Positions 8,264-17,124 of a stretch of DNA of 64,000 bases are shown piece by piece. The DNA is from Parapedobacter luteus. GTDB lineage: Bacteria; Bacteroidota; Bacteroidia; Sphingobacteriales; Sphingobacteriaceae. Below the pieces are notes generated by a model, which was given only the letters and a program-made list of their open reading frames with translations, ran no database searches and had not been told where the DNA came from. The first letter of the stretch is position 1; each line of letters starts with the position of its first letter. A program made the position numbers and the translations under genes. The stretch lies in contig NZ_FUYS01000001.1 of the NCBI RefSeq assembly GCF_900168055.1, positions 310,001-374,000 on the forward strand, written 5' to 3'.

Positions 8264-10006
8264 ATGAGAACATACGTTTTATTATTTGCCTTTTTGTTCA
8301 CCGCCTGCGGCGATCTGTTGGACAAGGGACCGCTGGATATCATTTCGGAAGACGCGGTATATTCGGATCCCGTTTTGGCACAGGCATACGTCAACAATGT
8401 ATACAGCAGGCTGTCCTTTTTGAACCGTGAGGGTAGCGGCTTCGAAAATGTGGACCCCACCTCAGGGCTTGCCGATGAGGGACGGCAAGGCCGGAGCTGG
8501 CACGAATTGTATCACCACTGGAAAGCGGGAATGCTAAGGGAAAGCGGCGGGCTGATGGAGTTGTGGGATTATGGCAATATACGCAATATCAATGAGTTAC
8601 TTGAGAAAATTGAAGAGAAATCCGGCCTTCCTGACGATATGAAGAACCAGATGGTCGCTCAAATGAGGTTTGCGCGTGCGACTATCTATTTTTACATGGT
8701 CAAGCGTTATGGAGGCATTCCGATTATCGACAAGCCTCAGCCCATCGATGCCCCCGAAGAAGATCTGTTTGTGTCAAGGAATAAGGAAATCGAAGTTTAC
8801 GATTTCATCATCAATGAGCTGGACGCTATTGTGAATGAGCTACCCCGATCGGCTCCGGTCGGCTATCCCTCGAGGTTCGCCGCATTAGCCCTGAAAAGTC
8901 GCGCATCGATGTATGCTGCCAGCATCGCGACTTGGGGAGAAGTGGCATTGAACGGCTTGGTTGGGATTCCGGCCAGCGAAGCTGCCCGTTTTTGGCAATC
9001 ATCTTACGATGCCTCGCAGGAGATCATCAGCTCGGGCGTTTACAGTTTATACAATGCATTACCGAATGATAAAGCCGAGAATTTTAGAAGGCTTTTTGTT
9101 GATGAAAATAACAGTGAGGTGATATTCTCCTGGCAACTGACCGGCGAAAATGTTTCCAGCAACTATGACCTGTTTATGTCGCCTTTCCAATTTTGTCCGG
9201 GCTGGGGAGGTAGCAATACGTCTGTATACTTAGAAATGGTCGACGAGTTTGAAAACATCGATGGTTCTTCTGGGAAGCTGGACCATGCGCTGGCAACCAG
9301 CCAGCCGTGGGATTTAAGGGAATTGTTTAAAGATAAGGAACCGCGTTTTCATGCATCGATATACTACGAGGGAGTCGAATGGAAGGGTGAGCCCATCGAG
9401 AATTGGGGAGGAATCATCACCCCCGATGGTACCAGAATCACCAGTGGTTATTATGAAGGAAAGTCCGCACAAGGTCGCTCGTACACTGCCGGTGGTTACG
9501 CCGGTGGTGCCATCACCGGTTTTAACGTGCTTAAATACCTGGACGAAACCCTGGTCCCCGTGGATCAGAATCGCACAAAAATTGATTTTATCGTGTTCCG
9601 GCTTGGTGAAATCTTATTGAACAAAGCCGAGGCGGCAATAGCGCTTGGCAAAGAGCAGGAAGCATTGGAGGCGGTCAACCTGCTGCGGGACCGTGCGGGT
9701 ATCAAGCTGCTGGATGCAATCGACCGGGAGAAGGTGCGCCACGAGCGTAAGGTCGAGCTGGCTTTTGAAAATCACCGATGGTGGGACCTGAAGCGATGGC
9801 GGATTGCCGAAGAGGCAATAACGCGGACGTTTACCGGTATCTATACGTTCTACGATGTCAACTCGGGTAAGTATAAAATCGAAATCAACGACAATGTGCA
9901 TGAAGGTGCTCCCGCCCGCTTTTCGGCAAGGCACTACTATTTTCCGATAACTCCCGCACGCATTGCCAATAATCCAAATCTGGCCCCGGACAATCCCGGC
10001 TATTAA
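8264..10006 (+). CDS. SusD/RagB-family nutrient-binding lipoprotein (PUL 1)
   Basis: A 580-residue surface lipoprotein. The signal sequence ends in the lipobox LFTAC. The N-terminal SusD-like region (LLDKGPLDIISEDAVYSD) and the C-terminal RagB/SusD signature (LLNKAEAAIALGKEQEALEAVN, RDRAGI, then ERKVELAFENHRWWDLKRW) are both present, so the protein is full length. SusD proteins lid the SusC barrel and bind the glycan. The next gene begins 8 bases after its stop, so the two are almost certainly co-transcribed. The ligand is not readable from sequence; the fucosidase downstream suggests a fucosylated substrate. Confidence 0.94.
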   Translation: MRTYVLLFAFLFTACGDLLDKGPLDIISEDAVYSDPVLAQAYVNNVYSRLSFLNREGSGFENVDPTSGLADEGRQGRSWHELYHHWKAGMLRESGGLMELWDYGNIRNINELLEKIEEKSGLPDDMKNQMVAQMRFARATIYFYMVKRYGGIPIIDKPQPIDAPEEDLFVSRNKEIEVYDFIINELDAIVNELPRSAPVGYPSRFAALALKSRASMYAASIATWGEVALNGLVGIPASEAARFWQSSYDASQEIISSGVYSLYNALPNDKAENFRRLFVDENNSEVIFSWQLTGENVSSNYDLFMSPFQFCPGWGGSNTSVYLEMVDEFENIDGSSGKLDHALATSQPWDLRELFKDKEPRFHASIYYEGVEWKGEPIENWGGIITPDGTRITSGYYEGKSAQGRSYTAGGYAGGAITGFNVLKYLDETLVPVDQNRTKIDFIVFRLGEILLNKAEAAIALGKEQEALEAVNLLRDRAGIKLLDAIDREKVRHERKVELAFENHRWWDLKRWRIAEEAITRTFTGIYTFYDVNSGKYKIEINDNVHEGAPARFSARHYYFPITPARIANNPNLAPDNPGY

Positions 10007-10014
10007 GTTCAGTT

Positions 10015-11652
10015 ATGGTTAATTCGAATTTAATGTATTCATCACTATTGATATCGTTGCTCTTCTTTGCAGGATGCAAGAAAAGCGATCCGTCGCCCTC
10101 GGTTGACCTTCCCCAGCCTGTGACGATTGAACAGGGGACTATTTATCACATTGACATGGAAAGTAGGGATTTATATGATCTATTCATGGTGACCACCCTA
10201 CAGGGGAATGTCAATCGTGAAGCGCCGCATATATGGATTCAGAAAACTCCGATCGTCGAATACGATGGCCCTGGCGCGATGGTCGACCGGTCGTTTTGGC
10301 TCAACACGATCAACGATAAAAAGAAGACGGAGTTCAAGGACCCATACCTGCTCGTCAGGGATTTCCTAAGTGTCGGGATAGACGGGTGTGTCATTTACGA
10401 CGATGACCTGTTCGGCAATTATGTAAGTGGAGCAAGGTACCCCCAGCCCAACGACAACCTGGTGGCAAAGCTGAATGTTACGGCGATGTTATGTGCCTAT
10501 CATGGGGCTGTCGCGTTGACCATGCGTCAATATGAAATACTAAAGTCAACTTACGGTGTGGAATTGCCCATTCTCGAGAATACAACAACTCCTGAATTTG
10601 ATAGTTGGTTGGGATGCTATCGCTATGCGATAGAAGTGGCTTATCGCGAGCCGGTAATCGCATCCATAGCCAATAATTCTCATTATTGTTTAGGGATGTT
10701 CGACTTCCTGATAAAGAACAAGATGTTCATCATCAATATGAAAGGCGATCCGTCGATGCTGGAGCAACAGTTCACCGATGAAGTCTTCGACAGGGTTCTG
10801 GGACCGGCTCCCGTATACGGTATTTGGAACGTTACCGGAGGTGCGCCCTCAGAAGACACGTTTATGCGTTACCTAAACAGCAGGGGTAAATATTGTATTC
10901 CGAACTTTGAGGCGTTCAATATCAGCTACACCAGTGGATTTCCGCCCTATGTTCCCGAAGAAAGCGAGACCGTGCGTGACCTGACTTTCGATCCTGCTAA
11001 AAAGTACATCTGTTTTACCGAGACAGACGGCGATAACTATGAGTTTATTCAGCAGATCTTTCCGATTCGGTTTAACACTCCCCAGCGGGGTGATTTCCCC
11101 ATAGCCTGGGAAATCCCCAGTACGTTGTGGGAGCTGGATCCAGTCGCGGCTAAGTGGTTTTATGCCGAGAGAGGGCAAAATAGCTACGTAACTCCGGTTA
11201 CCGGCGTCGGTTATTATAAATACCCGCCGCCCGAACAATACCGCGAGGCGTATTTCCAGCTTACCGACGAGTATATGAAGAACGCAAGGTTCCGGACCAT
11301 CCGGACGATGGAGTACAGCTTTGAGTCGGGGCGGCCCTTGTCTACCATTCCCAGCGTGGAGGGTGTGTTTTGCGGGTACGGTCATGACGATCCGACGCGG
11401 CCTATCGTACAGGAAAATCATCGGTCGCATGAGCTGTATAATGGCAAAGCCATTTTTATCAATTACAGTTACAAGGATATGGATGATATATCCGCATACA
11501 GCGGACCCACCCCGGCCTTTTTCAGTGTCGCTTGTGTATACACGCATCCCAGCGATATTATTCAGACGATAAACGCCCTTCCGGCCGATTGGGTCGTTGT
11601 CTCGCCGGGCGAAATGGTTGACTTATACAAACAATACAGATCGCGTCATTAG
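10015..11652 (+). CDS. GxGYxYP-type putative glycoside hydrolase lipoprotein
   Basis: A 545-residue lipoprotein (lipobox FFAGC). The C-terminal half carries features of the GxGYxYP family: the strand YICFTETDGDNYEFIQ, matching the family's xxDGDN motif, and GVGYYKYP, which is the name-giving motif with one extra residue. The N-terminal half (IYHIDMESRDLYDLFMVTTLQGNVNREAPHIWIQ) matches the N-terminal domain usually found with it. The family is predicted, not proven, to act on carbohydrate. It sits between SusD and a GH29 fucosidase in a tight operon, so it probably works on the same glycan at the cell surface. An alternative start is the ATG at 10033. Confidence 0.8.
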   Translation: MVNSNLMYSSLLISLLFFAGCKKSDPSPSVDLPQPVTIEQGTIYHIDMESRDLYDLFMVTTLQGNVNREAPHIWIQKTPIVEYDGPGAMVDRSFWLNTINDKKKTEFKDPYLLVRDFLSVGIDGCVIYDDDLFGNYVSGARYPQPNDNLVAKLNVTAMLCAYHGAVALTMRQYEILKSTYGVELPILENTTTPEFDSWLGCYRYAIEVAYREPVIASIANNSHYCLGMFDFLIKNKMFIINMKGDPSMLEQQFTDEVFDRVLGPAPVYGIWNVTGGAPSEDTFMRYLNSRGKYCIPNFEAFNISYTSGFPPYVPEESETVRDLTFDPAKKYICFTETDGDNYEFIQQIFPIRFNTPQRGDFPIAWEIPSTLWELDPVAAKWFYAERGQNSYVTPVTGVGYYKYPPPEQYREAYFQLTDEYMKNARFRTIRTMEYSFESGRPLSTIPSVEGVFCGYGHDDPTRPIVQENHRSHELYNGKAIFINYSYKDMDDISAYSGPTPAFFSVACVYTHPSDIIQTINALPADWVVVSPGEMVDLYKQYRSRH

Positions 11653-11677
11653 CCATTAAAATATCAAAATCAAGTAA

Positions 11678-13183
11678 ATGAAAATCAAAAAGTTAAGGGT
11701 CTATCCCATATACATCGTATTGCTCTGCAGCATCACTGCAGGCGCCATCGCCCAACAGACGTATAAACCCACTTGGGAGTCACTGGATTCGCGAGAAGTG
11801 CCAGCGTGGTTCACCGATGCAAAGTTCGGCATATTCGTCCACTGGGGCGTATACAGCGTCCCAGCGTGGGCACCCAAAGGAAAGTATGCCGAGTGGTATT
11901 GGTCGCTCTTGCGCAATGACAAGCCGGACGGCCCATTCCGTAGTTTTCATCGCCAAGTCTATGGCGACGATTATCCTTATGAGCTTTTTGCACCGCATTT
12001 TACAGCTGAACTCTTTGACCCCGCCGACTGGGCGAACTTGTTCCAGCGGGCCGGAGCAAAGTACGTTGTGCTAACCAGTAAGCATCACGATGGCTTTTGC
12101 CTGTGGCCGGCGCCGTCCAGCAAGGGATGGAATAGTGTCGAGATTGGCGCGAAGCGCGATCTGTTGGGCGAACTTTCCCAGGCTGTCACCGCAACCGGTG
12201 TCAAGATGGGACACTATTATTCCCTGCATAATTGGTACGACAAGGATTATGCCCCTGCCGACCCCGAAGGAGGACGGGATATTGGAAAGTACGTTGATGA
12301 AGTCATGATGCCACAATTGAAAGACCTGGTCAAAAGGTACAACCCATCGCTTCTGTTTGCCGATGGGGAGTGGACAGCCTCGGCTGAAGCGTACAAGAGC
12401 AAAGAGTTTCTGGCGTGGCTGTATAATGAACCCGGTGTCCCAGCCGACATCGTTGTCAACGACCGGTGGGGTGAAGGCACCCGTAGCAAGCACGGCGGTT
12501 ATTATACCACCGAGTACGGTGAAGTGGATGTCAATGGCACCCCGCTTGCTGACCGGCATCCTTGGGAAGAATGCAGGGGCATCGGTGCGTCCTTCGGATT
12601 CAATAGAAACGAGAATATTGAAGATTACCTCACGCGTCAGCAGATTATCCATTTGCTGATAGATGTGGTCAGCCGGGGAGGAAACCTGTTGCTAAACGTG
12701 GGGCCTACGGCAGACGGGCGCATTCCTGCCATCATGGAAGATCGGTTGTTGGCACTGGGTGGTTGGCTGGATATCAACGGAGAGGCCATCTACCAAACCC
12801 GAAGGTGGCTGGTCGAAGGGGAAGGGCCCACACCCCGCGAAGCCAGTATAGCGATGGCTAAGTCCGCGAAAGAAGCCGTCAACTACACCGATAAAGACAT
12901 CCGGTATACCCTGTCCAAGGACAGCACAGCGTTATATGCCATGGTGATGGGGCAGCCGCACAAGGAGGTTCAGTTTCAGGCCGTTCGGGTAACTGGTAAA
13001 AAATCAGGCAGCATAACGCTTTTGGGACACCCCGGTAACATTGCATATACCGTAAAACGAGACGGGCAACTGATTATCAAAGTCCCTGATATCACACAAA
13101 CCGAGCTTGCCGGTGGACACGCGTTTGTTTTTAAGCTGGCGAGATTCGAAATGCATCCAGCTATCCAATCATCAAAAAAGTAA
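11678..13183 (+). CDS. GH29 alpha-L-fucosidase
   Basis: A 501-residue exported glycoside hydrolase with signal peptide (cleavage near AGAIAQ). GH29 hallmarks are WFTDAKFGIFVHWGVYSVPAW near the N-terminus, the substrate-site pair KHHDGF (H136, H137) and LLFADGEW, where D229 is the expected nucleophile. GH29 enzymes release terminal L-fucose with retention of configuration. The acid/base residue varies within the family and was not assigned. It lies 25 bases after the GxGYxYP gene and 19 bases before the PHP gene, within the PUL 1 operon. Confidence 0.92.
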   Translation: MKIKKLRVYPIYIVLLCSITAGAIAQQTYKPTWESLDSREVPAWFTDAKFGIFVHWGVYSVPAWAPKGKYAEWYWSLLRNDKPDGPFRSFHRQVYGDDYPYELFAPHFTAELFDPADWANLFQRAGAKYVVLTSKHHDGFCLWPAPSSKGWNSVEIGAKRDLLGELSQAVTATGVKMGHYYSLHNWYDKDYAPADPEGGRDIGKYVDEVMMPQLKDLVKRYNPSLLFADGEWTASAEAYKSKEFLAWLYNEPGVPADIVVNDRWGEGTRSKHGGYYTTEYGEVDVNGTPLADRHPWEECRGIGASFGFNRNENIEDYLTRQQIIHLLIDVVSRGGNLLLNVGPTADGRIPAIMEDRLLALGGWLDINGEAIYQTRRWLVEGEGPTPREASIAMAKSAKEAVNYTDKDIRYTLSKDSTALYAMVMGQPHKEVQFQAVRVTGKKSGSITLLGHPGNIAYTVKRDGQLIIKVPDITQTELAGGHAFVFKLARFEMHPAIQSSKK

Positions 13184-13202
13184 TTGATTTTAGCTCTATA
13201 AC

Positions 13203-14483
13203 ATGACTTATATAAAGATTTCTTTAGGAATAGCACTTGCGTTTTTATTCGTAAACTTCAAAGGAGTGGATAAAAAACCGACAAGCAAAGCAAGTACAGG
13301 CAAGAACCGCGTCGTTGTCAATCCATATGGCAACGTAAACTGGCAGACCTTTGAAAAGCACCATGCCGCATTGCACGTGCACTCGTTGCAGAGCGATGGT
13401 TTCCATAAAGTAAAGGATGTCATCGACACCTTCAGGCAGGCAGGTTTTACCATCCTTTCCATCACGGATCATGACTGGAACTGGCCCAATGAGCGGATTA
13501 GCTGGAAGCACCTGCCCGTGGAAGCAGCAACCCCTTATCCTATCGGAAGATTACCGAAAAATTTCCCTGCCAATCCGACTTGGCCGTGGACAAACTACGG
13601 CAGTTCCACACCTGAAGAGCTTGGCATGATCGGTATTCAGGGCAATGAGCTGACGTTCAGGCATCACATCAACAGTTACTTTTCCGATTACGGTGTTTAC
13701 TACGACAAAACGGGTCCCGAAGCACCGTATGGCGGAATTACCGACGATGAAGGAAGAGAAGTCTGGGAAGACGACATGATCCGGGGAGTCCGGGAAAAAG
13801 GAGGGCTGACTGTATTAAACCATCCCGGCGAGCTCGAAACGCACAGCTGGTGGCTGCGCAGACCAGTGGAATGGTATGTCGAGCGGTTTACCAGTAATCC
13901 GGCCGATGGTTTGGTAGGCATCGAAGTAACCAATAATGACGACGAGCGTGAGAAGTTTGATATCGGATTGTGGGACCAATTGCTGGCCAGACTTATGCCC
14001 GATCGCCCGGTTTGGGGCTTTGGAGGTAATGACATGCATGCGTTTGACCATGTCAATTATACGTTTACCGTTTTCCTCATCGACGAATTTACGACCGAAG
14101 CGGTCCGTGATGCCATGGAGCGGGGCCAATTCTATTTTTGCAAGGCTCCCGGGCGAACGGACGTCCGGCAATACGATTTTAATGCATTCCCGACCATCGA
14201 CAATATCGGTATCGACCAACGCAACAATACCATCACGATAACGGCTTCCAATTACGACAAGATCAACTGGATATCTGTCCCTGAAACCCTGGAGATGTTG
14301 GCAGATTATAAGACGAGTAACGAACCGTGGGCTTTGGGCAACATTGTCCATGAGGGCAGCACACTGGATCTAAACAGCAATCCGGGTATCCGAAACTACG
14401 TTAGGGCCGAGCTCATCCGGATAGATGGTGATAACGTTTACCGGACGTTTACCAATCCATTTGGAATCAGCTCATCAAATTGA
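13203..14483 (+). CDS. Exported PHP-domain protein (putative phosphoesterase)
   Basis: A 426-residue protein with an N-terminal hydrophobic segment that may be a signal peptide. The PHP metal-site motifs appear in order: HVHS (HxH), SITDHD, GNELTF (Glu), LNHPGE and GGNDMHAF near the end of the domain. PHP domains are metal-dependent phosphoesterases, but related proteins in glycan loci are uncharacterised. The position between a GH29 gene and genes for a phosphonate-type dehydrogenase and an organophosphate-type transporter makes phosphate-ester chemistry plausible. A C-terminal beta-rich part (about residues 330-426) follows the PHP domain. Confidence 0.82.
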   Translation: MTYIKISLGIALAFLFVNFKGVDKKPTSKASTGKNRVVVNPYGNVNWQTFEKHHAALHVHSLQSDGFHKVKDVIDTFRQAGFTILSITDHDWNWPNERISWKHLPVEAATPYPIGRLPKNFPANPTWPWTNYGSSTPEELGMIGIQGNELTFRHHINSYFSDYGVYYDKTGPEAPYGGITDDEGREVWEDDMIRGVREKGGLTVLNHPGELETHSWWLRRPVEWYVERFTSNPADGLVGIEVTNNDDEREKFDIGLWDQLLARLMPDRPVWGFGGNDMHAFDHVNYTFTVFLIDEFTTEAVRDAMERGQFYFCKAPGRTDVRQYDFNAFPTIDNIGIDQRNNTITITASNYDKINWISVPETLEMLADYKTSNEPWALGNIVHEGSTLDLNSNPGIRNYVRAELIRIDGDNVYRTFTNPFGISSSN

Positions 14484-14508
14484 GGCATTGGCCAGAAAGC
14501 GGAATAGG

Positions 14509-15592
14509 ATGAAAAAAAGCACACACCCCACCGGGGAAATCATGGTGTTTTCCGGAGCCGGACAGCCCCTGGAAGCGCGTTCGTATCAAGTCCCCCGCCT
14601 GAAGGCGGGGGAAGTGCTGGTGGCCAATCTTTATACGACACTTTGCGGTAGCGATTTACATAGTTTTTCCGGGGAAACGGAACGAAAAAACACCATCTGT
14701 ATTGGGCCATGAAATTGTGGGACGTGTCATTGCTATTGATGAGCAGCACGCTGGCAGGGACCATGCAGGCCTGCCTTTAGGCGTCGGAGACATCGTGACC
14801 TGGTCAATTTTCGCATCGGACGCAAATTGCCAGTTATCCCGGCAGGGCATGCCGCAAAAGGGGGATAACCTGTTCAAATACGGTCACGCGCTGTTGACCG
14901 AGGAGGACGCCTTTCATGGTGGTCTGGCGGAGTACTGCATACTGCGGCCTTATACTGTTATCTTAAAGGTTCCGGAAGGGATTCCCATACCGGTAGCGGC
15001 ACCGATCAACTGCGCCATCGCTACCGTGGCTGGGGCGTTGCGCATGGCTAGGGATATTCAGGGTAAGCGGGTATTGATCACCGGCATGGGACTCCTGGGG
15101 GTTGCTTGCGCTGCTATGTGCAAAGATGCGGGGGCTTGCCAGGTCATCGCTGCAGACGTCAGTGACCGGCGCTTATCGCAAGCCATGTTGTTTGGTGCAG
15201 ACGCAGTGGTCTACTTAAGTCGAGGTGAGCGCATACCTCCAGCTACGGTCGACATCGCCTTCGACATGAGCGGTTCGCCGCAGGCGATGGAAATGGGACT
15301 GGAAACGCTGTCCTACGGTGGAACGGCGATATGGGTCGGCGCGGTGTTTGGTGATCGTAAGTTAGCCATGGATGCTGAAAGCATCGTCAGGCGTTTGCTA
15401 ACGATCCGGGGGCTGCACAACTATAACTATGAAGATATTCAATATGCTCTCGATTTTATGACACGCAATACGCTGAAATACCCATTTTCAAGCGTGGTGG
15501 AAAAAGAGTTCCCGCTTTCGCAGGCCCAGCAGGCGTTTGAATATGCGATTTCTCATAAGCCACTACGTGTGGGTATTAGAATAGGGGAATGA
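14509..15592 (+). pseudogene. Zinc-binding alcohol dehydrogenase with an apparent frameshift
   Basis: Two adjoining frames together give one medium-chain dehydrogenase. The first (ATG at 14509) holds the catalytic-zinc motif CGSDLH; the second resumes with TPSVLGHEIVGRVI and continues to 15592. They join if one A is removed from the A6 run at 14685-14690. The sequence resembles the phosphonate-catabolism-associated dehydrogenase group (QGMPQKGDNLFKYGHA), but the structural-zinc cysteines are lost: only one cysteine remains in SDANCQLSRQGMPQ. It overlaps the transporter gene by ATGA (15589-15592). The break could be a real mutation or a homopolymer error; if the error reading is right this is an intact gene of about 360 residues. 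Confidence 0.75.
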
Positions 15593-16842
15593 TGGCGGGG
15601 AATTTCCGAAAAGAACAATGGAAGATGTTGTTCGTCACCATGTTCTGCTACCTGTTTTTTTATACGGGCAGACATAACTTTGGGTGGGCGGCACAGGGGA
15701 TGGCCACGGCACTGGACATCCCTTACGCCATGATCGGATGGATTAGCTTTTCGATGCTTATCGGATACGGCATCGGTCAGTTTATCAACGGAAACCTTGC
15801 CGACCGCTTCAGCCCACGAATGATGATTCCTTTAGGCGCCATCCTGTCGGTATTCGCCAATTTTGCGGTCAGCTATGCTCAGTCACCCACCACCGTGATC
15901 CTGCTATGGGCGCTGAATGGGTACTTCCAATCCATGGCTTGGGCACCTGGGGGTAAACTGATTACCAATTGGTGGTCAGAAGCCGAGCACGGCAAGGCGT
16001 TCGGCTTCTATACCATGGCTGCCGGCTCCTCTTCCGCTGTTACGTATCTGCTGTCCATCTACCTCCTGCAAGCAGGCATGGAATGGCAGATGCTTTTCCG
16101 CATACCTGTACTTTTGTTGCTTGTTGCATCGGTGGTCTTTTTTTTTATTGCGCGCGACAAGCCGTCAGACAAAGGGTACGGCAGTGTCCAAAAAAAAGAC
16201 GATGGCTCTCCCGCGCCGGCGCCACGCGGCACGTTGAAGTCAAGGTACGCAGCTGTTTTCTCCAACCGTAGTTTTTTGACTGCTTGTGTAGCCATCGGCT
16301 TTCAGAGTATGGCCCGCTACGGCCTGATTTTTTGGGTGCCTATCCATTACCTTGGGCATAGCTGGAAAGAAGACTCAACCAATCTGTGGGTCACTTTTTT
16401 GATGCCGGTGGGAATGGCATTCGGGGCATTGGCATTCGGCATTATATCCGATACGCTGTTTAAGCACAATAAATTAGCGTCTATACGCTTCGGAATGGTA
16501 GCCAGCGCTTTGCTCGCGATGCTGATCTATTGGGCACCTATTGAAAACGTTGTGCTCAGTGGCGTGCTGATGTTGCTCACGGGCTTCTTTGTCTATGGTC
16601 CGCAAGCGAATTTCTGGGCGTTGTGCCCGGAACTGCTGGGGAGCACGAACACCGGCACCGGTATCGGGGTAATGAACACTACGGCTTATTTTTTTGCCGC
16701 AGTTGGCGAACCGATGCTGGGTTATATCGTGGACTGGAGCCAAAGTACGTCTTCCATCTTTGCGGCTATTGCAGTAATCGCGGCTTTATCGGCCATTTCC
16801 ATTTCGCTTGTCCGTGCCGATAATCGTCAAGTATCCGGTTGA
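15589..16842 (+). CDS. MFS transporter, organophosphate:phosphate antiporter (OPA) type
   Basis: A 417-residue inner-membrane protein with about 12 transmembrane segments. The motifs FYTGRHNFGWAAQGM and NGYFQSMAWAPGGKLITNWW match the OPA family (GlpT, UhpT), whose members exchange organic phosphates for inorganic phosphate. The start overlaps the dehydrogenase stop by ATGA, implying translational coupling, and it closes the PUL 1 operon. I infer that it imports a phosphorylated or phosphonate product made in the periplasm. A non-phosphate substrate cannot be excluded. Confidence 0.88.
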   Translation: MMAGNFRKEQWKMLFVTMFCYLFFYTGRHNFGWAAQGMATALDIPYAMIGWISFSMLIGYGIGQFINGNLADRFSPRMMIPLGAILSVFANFAVSYAQSPTTVILLWALNGYFQSMAWAPGGKLITNWWSEAEHGKAFGFYTMAAGSSSAVTYLLSIYLLQAGMEWQMLFRIPVLLLLVASVVFFFIARDKPSDKGYGSVQKKDDGSPAPAPRGTLKSRYAAVFSNRSFLTACVAIGFQSMARYGLIFWVPIHYLGHSWKEDSTNLWVTFLMPVGMAFGALAFGIISDTLFKHNKLASIRFGMVASALLAMLIYWAPIENVVLSGVLMLLTGFFVYGPQANFWALCPELLGSTNTGTGIGVMNTTAYFFAAVGEPMLGYIVDWSQSTSSIFAAIAVIAALSAISISLVRADNRQVSG

Positions 16843-16903
16843 CCGTGCTGATATAAGCGATAAGTGCAATTGTTCTAGCTATCACATAATCGATAGAAAA
16901 ATG

Positions 16904-16911
16904 TACCTTTG
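16904..16911 (+). promoter_or_regulatory. Candidate -7 element (TACCTTTG)
   Basis: TACCTTTG matches the TANNTTTG consensus and lies 35 bases before the ATG of the 44-codon gene at 16946. No TTG sits at the usual distance upstream (the nearest is at 16870-16872, 31 bases away), so confidence is limited. Confidence 0.4.
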
Positions 16912-16945
16912 TAAAGATACTAGGATTGTTTTAAGTAAACTTGTG

Positions 16946-17080
16946 ATGATAGACATACGAAAAAGTAGCCGCCTGCTGGAAAACAAAGTGGTACGAATCG
17001 GTCTGTTTGCCCTTTCTGCTTATGCCATTTATGCATTTGGTAAAAGTATGGGCGAGTTTATCTACTACCTTCTGCATTAG
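16946..17080 (+). CDS. Small single-span membrane protein, unknown function
   Basis: A 44-codon frame beginning MIDIRKSSRLLENKVVRIG, with a positively charged N-terminus followed by one hydrophobic helix (LFALSAYAIYAFG) and a short amphipathic tail. The positive-inside layout looks like a genuine small membrane protein rather than noise. A -7-like element lies upstream. It sits alone between the PUL 1 operon and the convergent oxidoreductase gene. I do not recognise a family. Confidence 0.5.
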   Translation: MIDIRKSSRLLENKVVRIGLFALSAYAIYAFGKSMGEFIYYLLH

Positions 17081-17124
17081 TACTCCCCATACAGAAGGAG
17101 TGCGACGTCTTGCCAACAAGGTGG

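Noticed and set aside
12071-12652. Minus-strand frame opposite the GH29 gene
   Set aside because: It is a shadow of a clear fucosidase gene, with no family features of its own.
14681-14712. Programmed -1 frameshifting on A AAA AAC
   Set aside because: The needed shift is +1; the -1 frame does not give the dehydrogenase sequence.
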